Shown here one piece after another: positions 59,559 through 64,000 of a stretch of 64,000 nucleotides of DNA (the first letter of the stretch is position 1; the number at the start of each line of letters is the position of its first letter). Location: assembly GCA_013180625.2 (NCBI GenBank), contig SNVD02010171.1:62001-126000 (forward strand), in the 5' to 3' direction. The translations under genes and the position numbers were made by a program. This stretch comes from Boswellia sacra (taxonomy: Eukaryota; Streptophyta; Magnoliopsida; Sapindales; Burseraceae). The notes beneath the pieces are model-generated. The model was given only the letters and a program-made list of their open reading frames with translations. It was not told the origin of the DNA and searched no databases.

Positions 59559-61210
59559 ATGGCAACTTTTAATTCAACTTCATATGTTGAGGGGCTTTCT
59601 ATCTCTAGACCACCATTTTTTAATGGAAGTGATTACTCTTATTGGAAAACTAGAATGAGTATTTTCTTGAAATCTTTTGATTATGATTTTTGGTCTATTG
59701 TTTTGGAAGGACATTTTGTTCCTACCAAAATTGAAAATGGGGAATGCATGCTTAAAGAACCTAAAGAGTTTAGTGAAGATGGTAAAAAGAAATTGAGTTT
59801 GAATCTAAAGCTATGAATGTGTTGTATTGTGCTCTAGATAGAAATGAGTTTAATAGAATATCTACTTGTTCTACGGCACAAGAAATATGGCACACACTTG
59901 AAGTAACTCATGAGGGAACTAGTCAAGTTAAAGAATCCAAAATTAGTATGCTAGTTCATAGTTATGAGCTTTTTAAGATGAAATCGGATGAATCAATTTC
60001 TGAAATGTTTACTAGATTTACAGATATTGTCAATGGTTTGAAATCTCTTGGTAAATCTTATTCTAATGTTGAAATGGTGAGAAAGATTCTTAGGTGTCTA
60101 TCAAAATCTTGAGAGCCAAAGGTGACGGCAATTCAAGAAGCAAAGGACCTCATCAAACTACCATTAGAAGAACTTATGGGTTCTCTCATGACTCATGAAA
60201 TCACCTTGAAGGAGAATGAAGAAGATTTCAAGAAAAAGAAAAATATCGCTTTCAAATCTTCAACGAAAGAAGAAGATGACTCCGATGACGAAGGAGATGA
60301 TGAAGATCTTGCATTCATCACAAGAAAGCTAAAAAGGATGATTAGAAGAAACCAAGGATTCAAGAAGATTTCTAGAATGGATTGTCCATACTTGAAGAAT
60401 CAAGACAAGAAATCCAAAGCAATGAAAGCCTCAAATTGGGATGATAGTGAGGCTAGCTCCACCGAAGAAGAAGATTATGAAATGGCAAATATGTGCTTCA
60501 TGGCTTTAAGAGAAGATGAGGTAAGTATTCTAAACTATGATCCTAAGTTTTCATATGATGAATTACTTGAAGCATTCAAAAATTTATATGTACAAGTTGA
60601 TAAACAAAATTCAAAAATCAATGCTTTCAAAAAGAAGTCAAAAATCATGTTATCTCATTTAGAAGAGTTGGTGGAAATAAATGAAGCTTTAGAAAATGAA
60701 AATGAAATTTTAAAGCAAAAAGATTTTGAAAGTTTGGAAAATCAAATACATTTATTAAAAACTGAAAATGAGATTTTAAAACAAAAGGATTTTGATAAAT
60801 TGGAGAAAGAAAATATTATTTTGAAAAAGCAAAATAATGACTTAAGAAATGTTGTTGATAGTTTTACAAAAAGCACAAAAAATTTGAACTCTACGTTACA
60901 AAATCAAATGTGTGTTTTTGATAAAAGAGGCTTAGGATATAAAACTCATAAAAATCAAAAGTATTTTAAAAATTATTTTGCTCATGCATCTTTTAGGAAT
61001 AATCCTAATCATTCATGTACTTATTGTGGAAGAAAAGGACACAAAGTGCATTCTTGCTATATTAAGAGAAATCCTAATTTGAAACAAATATGGGTTCCAA
61101 AAAGTACTATAACTAACCCCCAAGGACCCAAGAATATTTGGGTACCAAAAAGTCTCTCTTTGAATGTTGATTATAGAAACAAAGGAGTGGCAAACACAAG
61201 TGTTACTTAG
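59559..61210 (+). CDS. Copia-3 gag (two frame breaks near the 5' end)
   Basis: Frame 59559-59816 begins MATFNSTSYVEGLSISRPPF and FNGSDYSYWKTRMSIF, the typical start of this gag type. It continues in shifted frame at 59813-60112 (CALDRNEFNRISTC, AQEIWHTLEVTHEGT) and then 60122-61210, where codons are nearly continuous: an acidic stretch, a long Glu/Lys/Asn-rich probable coiled coil (about residues 160-260 of that part) and a CCHC zinc knuckle CTYCGRKGHKVHSC at about 61016-61057. The first break, at 59813-59816, is a small overlap; the second is a TGA at 60110, followed in frame by EPKVTAIQEAKDL, so one nonsense codon separates the parts. Gag packages element RNA. It ends with TAG at 61208, while the protease lies in another frame. 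Confidence 0.85.
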
Positions 61211-61715
61211 ATAGTGGATGCTCAAGGCATATGACTGAAGATGTCTCCAAGTTCTTAAGATTAATCATGAAGAAAGGAGGATATGTGACCTTCGGTGATA
61301 ATGCCAAAGGAAGGGTAATTGGACATGGTGATATTGGTAACCCTTCTTCACCTATTATTGAAGATGTTTTGCTTGTTAATGTTTTGAAAACATGATTAAC
61401 ATTAGTCAATTGTGCGATAATGGATATTTTGTTACTTTTGAGCCTAATAGAAATGTGATTAAGGATGTTAGTAACAATAAGACATTATTTGTTGATAATA
61501 GATGTGGTAAAATTTATACAATTGATATTGATGTTAATAATCATGTAGAAAATTGTTCCATTGTTAATCATGATGCTTGGTTATGGCATAGAAGGTTAGG
61601 TTATGCTAGCATGGACAAAATTTCAAAAACTTCTAAAAATGATTTAGTTGATGGTTTTCCAAGAATAAAATTTGAAAATAATAAGATTTGTGATGCTTGT
61701 CAATTTGAAAAATAA
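61201..61715 (+). pseudogene. Copia-3 protease and pre-integrase remnants
   Basis: From 61201 in the frame -1 to gag, CYLDSGCSRHMTED shows the aspartic protease active site DSG intact, with continued homology to a TGA at 61393. The next fragment, 61392-61715, in a third frame, reads NISQLCDNGYFV and HDAWLWHRRLGYASMDKI, then CDACQFEK, the HHCC zinc-binding pre-integrase region, and ends at a TAA. No integrase DDE core, reverse transcriptase or RNase H follows: only about 330 bp separate it from the 3' LTR. A large internal deletion is therefore inferred. Confidence 0.85.
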
Positions 61716-62059
61716 GTGAGAACTTTTTTAAACAAAAAAAATTTTCAACAAATAAACCCCTTAGTCAAGATAGATTTTGCATAATTAGAAGATAATTAGG
61801 CATGTTGGATATGTCTTAATTTTGCTTTTATATGATAATCTTTGAATGGTAGCATATGTTAAGAGGGAGAATATATTTAGGGGGAGTAGTTAATTTAATT
61901 ACATCTTTTTTATGATAACAAAAGGGGGAGAAATAGTTGGATTGCTTACATTCATAACAATAGCCATCTTTTTGCTTATTCTTGATTTTATTTTCATTCT
62001 TGATTTTAAATATTATTTTAAAGCAATCAATGGTTTGTCATCATAAAAAAGGGGGAGAT
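61716..62059 (+). other. Copia-3 non-coding interior and purine tract
   Basis: AT-rich sequence with several GGGGGAG-type tracts at about 61881, 61924 and 62051; the last is the polypurine tract before the 3' LTR. No RT or RNase H motif is seen. Confidence 0.7.
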
Positions 62060-63769
62060 TGTTAGCCCTAAGGCTACATGATAATTTTGATGATAACAAT
62101 ACACATTGATTCATTGAGATTTACTAACATGTTTATTTATGTGCAAGAATAAGATTATTGAAATAATTGTAAAATCAATATGAGGCTTATTAAAATGAAG
62201 TGTTGAAGCTAAGGAGAAGACTACATGTTAAAGGCACCAAAATTTAAGAGCAAGGTTTGATTCAAGGAATGTGTCACATGAGCAATGTTCAATCAATTAG
62301 TCATATATTTTTCTATAGATGACAAAATGATGTGATTCTTAAGCTTTTGGAAAGCTTACTCAATTTATAACATTTCATATGTTTTAAAGAAATTCAAATT
62401 TCAAGTGTAAGGTTGTCCAAATCATCATGCAATTTGAAAGACAAATGGAAGAAGCTGACATGAGCACCGAATACTCTATTGGACATATCTTGAGATAGAA
62501 AAATCAAAATGACTTGATTCTCATGGCATTTGAAAGAGGACTTAATGTGTCACATTTCATATGTTTTGAAGAAATTCAAATTTCAAATGGAAAGCTAACA
62601 TAATTGACATGCAATTCGGTGGGTTGACACAGAGAAGAAAAATCAACTCATCTGGGCACTGAATGATGTTTTGTCCATATCCTGAGCTAGAGATATTCAA
62701 ATGACTTGATTCTTATGGAATTGGAAAGATAATTCAATGAAGCACATTTCATATTCTTTGAAGAAATTCAAATTCCAAACAGAAGGCTGACATAATACAC
62801 ATGCAAGTCGGTGGACTGACACATGGAAGAAAAATCAAGTCACATGAGCACCAAATGGTGTTTTGGCCATATATTGAGCTACAGATATCCAAATGACTTG
62901 GTTCTTGATGAGTTGGAAAGCTTATTCAAATGTGCAAATCTTTTATGTTTTACAGATTTTCAAATTTCAAACATAATATTGACAAAAATGGCAGACAAAA
63001 TTACGGTTTTTATGGTGGGCAGAAACTTTGGAGTTTGTGTCTTCATTTGATTAAGTTCATCTCATTTGCCTATAAAAGGAGCCCTTCTCCCATGCATTCA
63101 GGAAGAGCAAGAGAAGAATCTATCAAGCACAAAACAAGAGAAATATCAAGTCTAGAGAGCTGTTATATTCTTTATCTACTCTTTGAAGAAAGTTGTACTT
63201 TTGTTGTAAAAATTTTCTTTGTTCTTGTATTGTGGTGAGATTGAGATCTTCTTGTAAAGGATAAAAGTTATCCTTGAGAGAAATATTTCCTTGGTGAGGT
63301 TGTTCATCAAGAAGAAATCTTGGTGTGGTGTTATCAAGGGTTGAAGGAAATTGCCTTGGTGAGGTTGTTCATCAAGAAGAACTCTTGGTGTGGTGTTATC
63401 AAGGGTTGGAAGAAAAAGTCTTGGTGAGGTTGTTCATCAAGCAAGTTGTAAAGAATTCTACAACTTAGTGGAAAGCCTAGCTTGTGGAGCTAGGAGCCTG
63501 TGGACGTAGGCAAGGTTTGCCAAACCACGTAAATTGAGTTTGCACTCTCTTTATCCCTGTCTCTTTACATTTACTTGCACTTGTGATTGTTCATTATTAT
63601 TATTCTTTTGATTGTATCTTTGATAAATTCTAAGTTCATCTTCTTCACATTTATTCTCAGAGAAAGAGTGTTAAATAATTTGATCTTTCAAGAAAAGTTT
63701 TACAAATCCGTTTTTAAAAATAAAAACCCAATTCACCCCCCCTCTTGGGTTGCCATACCTGGGTCAACA
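62060..63769 (+). repeat. 3' LTR of Copia-3
   Basis: 1710 bp, 61 bp shorter than the 5' LTR, mostly because it has one 65-bp unit fewer (two at 63317-63440). It is otherwise nearly identical. Confidence 0.93.
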
Positions 63770-63779
63770 TGTATATACA

Positions 63780-64000
63780 ATGGCAGATGATAACTCAAGT
63801 TGTGAATCTGACAACTCTATAGACACAATAGATTGGTGTTCAATTGTAGTTGCAACACATGAATATCAACAGAGACAACGTCAACAACGAATTCAGGGCC
63901 TTCAACGACAACTTAGACAACGCGAAGTTCCATTACTAACAGGCCTGAATTGGATATTGGATATGCTAAGAAGGAATGATAATAGGACGTTTGCTCACTT
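63780..64000 (+). CDS. PIF/Harbinger transposase, N-terminus (runs off the window)
   Basis: From ATG at 63780 the frame is open to the window end, 73 complete codons. It starts MADDNSSCESDNSIDTIDW, has a Gln/Arg-rich stretch (QQRQRQQRIQ) and then LTGLNWILDMLRRNDNRTF, the layout of Harbinger transposase-derived nuclease N-termini, in which 'LTG..W...L' precedes the conserved F-rich region. The DDE nuclease domain would lie downstream, off the window. The start codon lies 5 bp after the Copia-3 target duplication, so whatever promoter the gene had was displaced by 6 kb. Family assignment is supported by the upstream Myb-like ORF. Confidence 0.7.
   Translation, partial: MADDNSSCESDNSIDTIDWCSIVVATHEYQQRQRQQRIQGLQRQLRQREVPLLTGLNWILDMLRRNDNRTFAH

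Larger units (their letters stand above)
57733..63769 (+). mobile_element. Copia-3: young, polymerase-less Ty1/copia element
   Basis: LTRs 57733-59503 and 62060-63769 start TGTTAGC and end GGTCAACA, flanked by the perfect duplication TGTAT (57728-57732, 63770-63774). The primer site TGGTATCAGAGC is at 59506-59517 and the purine tract AAAAAAGGGGGAGAT at 62045-62059. LTRs are about 98% identical over the first 230 bp by eye, apart from one minisatellite unit. The 2.55-kb interior encodes gag, a protease stretch and a pre-integrase stretch only. Family resemblance is to large-gag, long-LTR copia elements (SIRE-like), by inference. Confidence 0.93.
52700..64000 (+). mobile_element. PIF/Harbinger element, right end beyond the window, split by Copia-3
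   Basis: A Myb/SANT-like protein (56316-57301) and a nuclease-type transposase N-terminus (63780-64000) lie on the same strand, the two-gene content of PIF/Harbinger transposons. The left end is placed near 52700, where GGGCTGGTTGTGTTCC resembles Harbinger TIRs. This cannot be verified, because the right TIR is outside the window. Confidence 0.65.

Overview
This window is nuclear DNA from a flowering plant, most likely a eudicot. It is AT-rich and consists almost entirely of transposable elements nested inside one another. Between them lie the remains of three host-type genes: a caffeic acid O-methyltransferase-like gene, a START-like lipid-binding gene, and a ribosomal protein eS6 copy carried inside a transposon. 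I see no intact host gene, rRNA, tRNA or CRISPR array. The species cannot be fixed from the sequence alone.

Layout: (1) 1-4959 is the right part of a decayed Mutator-like element (MULE 'B'). It holds a Ulp1/C48 protease pseudogene (+) convergent with a mudrA-type transposase pseudogene (-), and one stretch of the transposase is inverted. (2) 5316-14167 is a Ty1/copia retrotransposon ('Copia-1', minus strand, CATTT target duplication). It was later hit by a hAT element (6691-8260), which was itself hit by a 5'-truncated LINE (6898-7660); a foldback MULE ('C', 12836-13889, perfect 9-bp duplication) sits in its 5' LTR. (3) 15684-28085 is a 12.4-kb two-gene MULE ('A') with ~0.9-1.06-kb terminal inverted repeats. 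It carries a mudrA transposase reading frame broken only by nonsense codons, and a nine-exon DUF1985/Ulp1 protease gene. Each gene is bracketed by arrays of a TGTCGAGTG-type motif, including a 10-bp-phased array and a 31-bp tandem array. Nested in A is a Pack-MULE (about 24824-27200) carrying an intron-free eS6 (RPS6) fragment, split by a solo copia LTR (25363-26763).

(4) 28600-29765 is a foldback MULE-like element. (5) 32003-37635 is a complete-length but dead copia element ('Copia-2', 254-bp LTRs, TTTTG duplication) with a hAT element inserted four codons into gag. (6) 38011 to about 43290 is a START-domain pseudogene that keeps its exon/intron layout, interrupted by a probable solo LTR. 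It is followed by a minisatellite that spans a hAT junction, and by a second hAT (44673-45803).

(7) 47167-52680 is a COMT-like pseudogene whose first-exon homology was cut by a hAT (47244-50116, itself holding a solo LTR) and by a CACTA element (50399-52370). (8) From about 52700 to the window end is a PIF/Harbinger element: a Myb/SANT-like ORF, then the start of the transposase at 63780. A young copia element ('Copia-3', 57733-63769, TGTAT duplication) separates the two. Copia-3 has nearly identical 1.7-kb LTRs but lacks the integrase core, reverse transcriptase and RNase H.

The most notable observations are the two-gene MULE with phased motif arrays around each gene, the captured eS6 copy, the internal inversion in MULE B, the recently moved but polymerase-less Copia-3, and the gene remnants exploded by nested insertions. 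All target-site duplications and identities were read by eye. Family names come from recognisable protein motifs, not from database searches.
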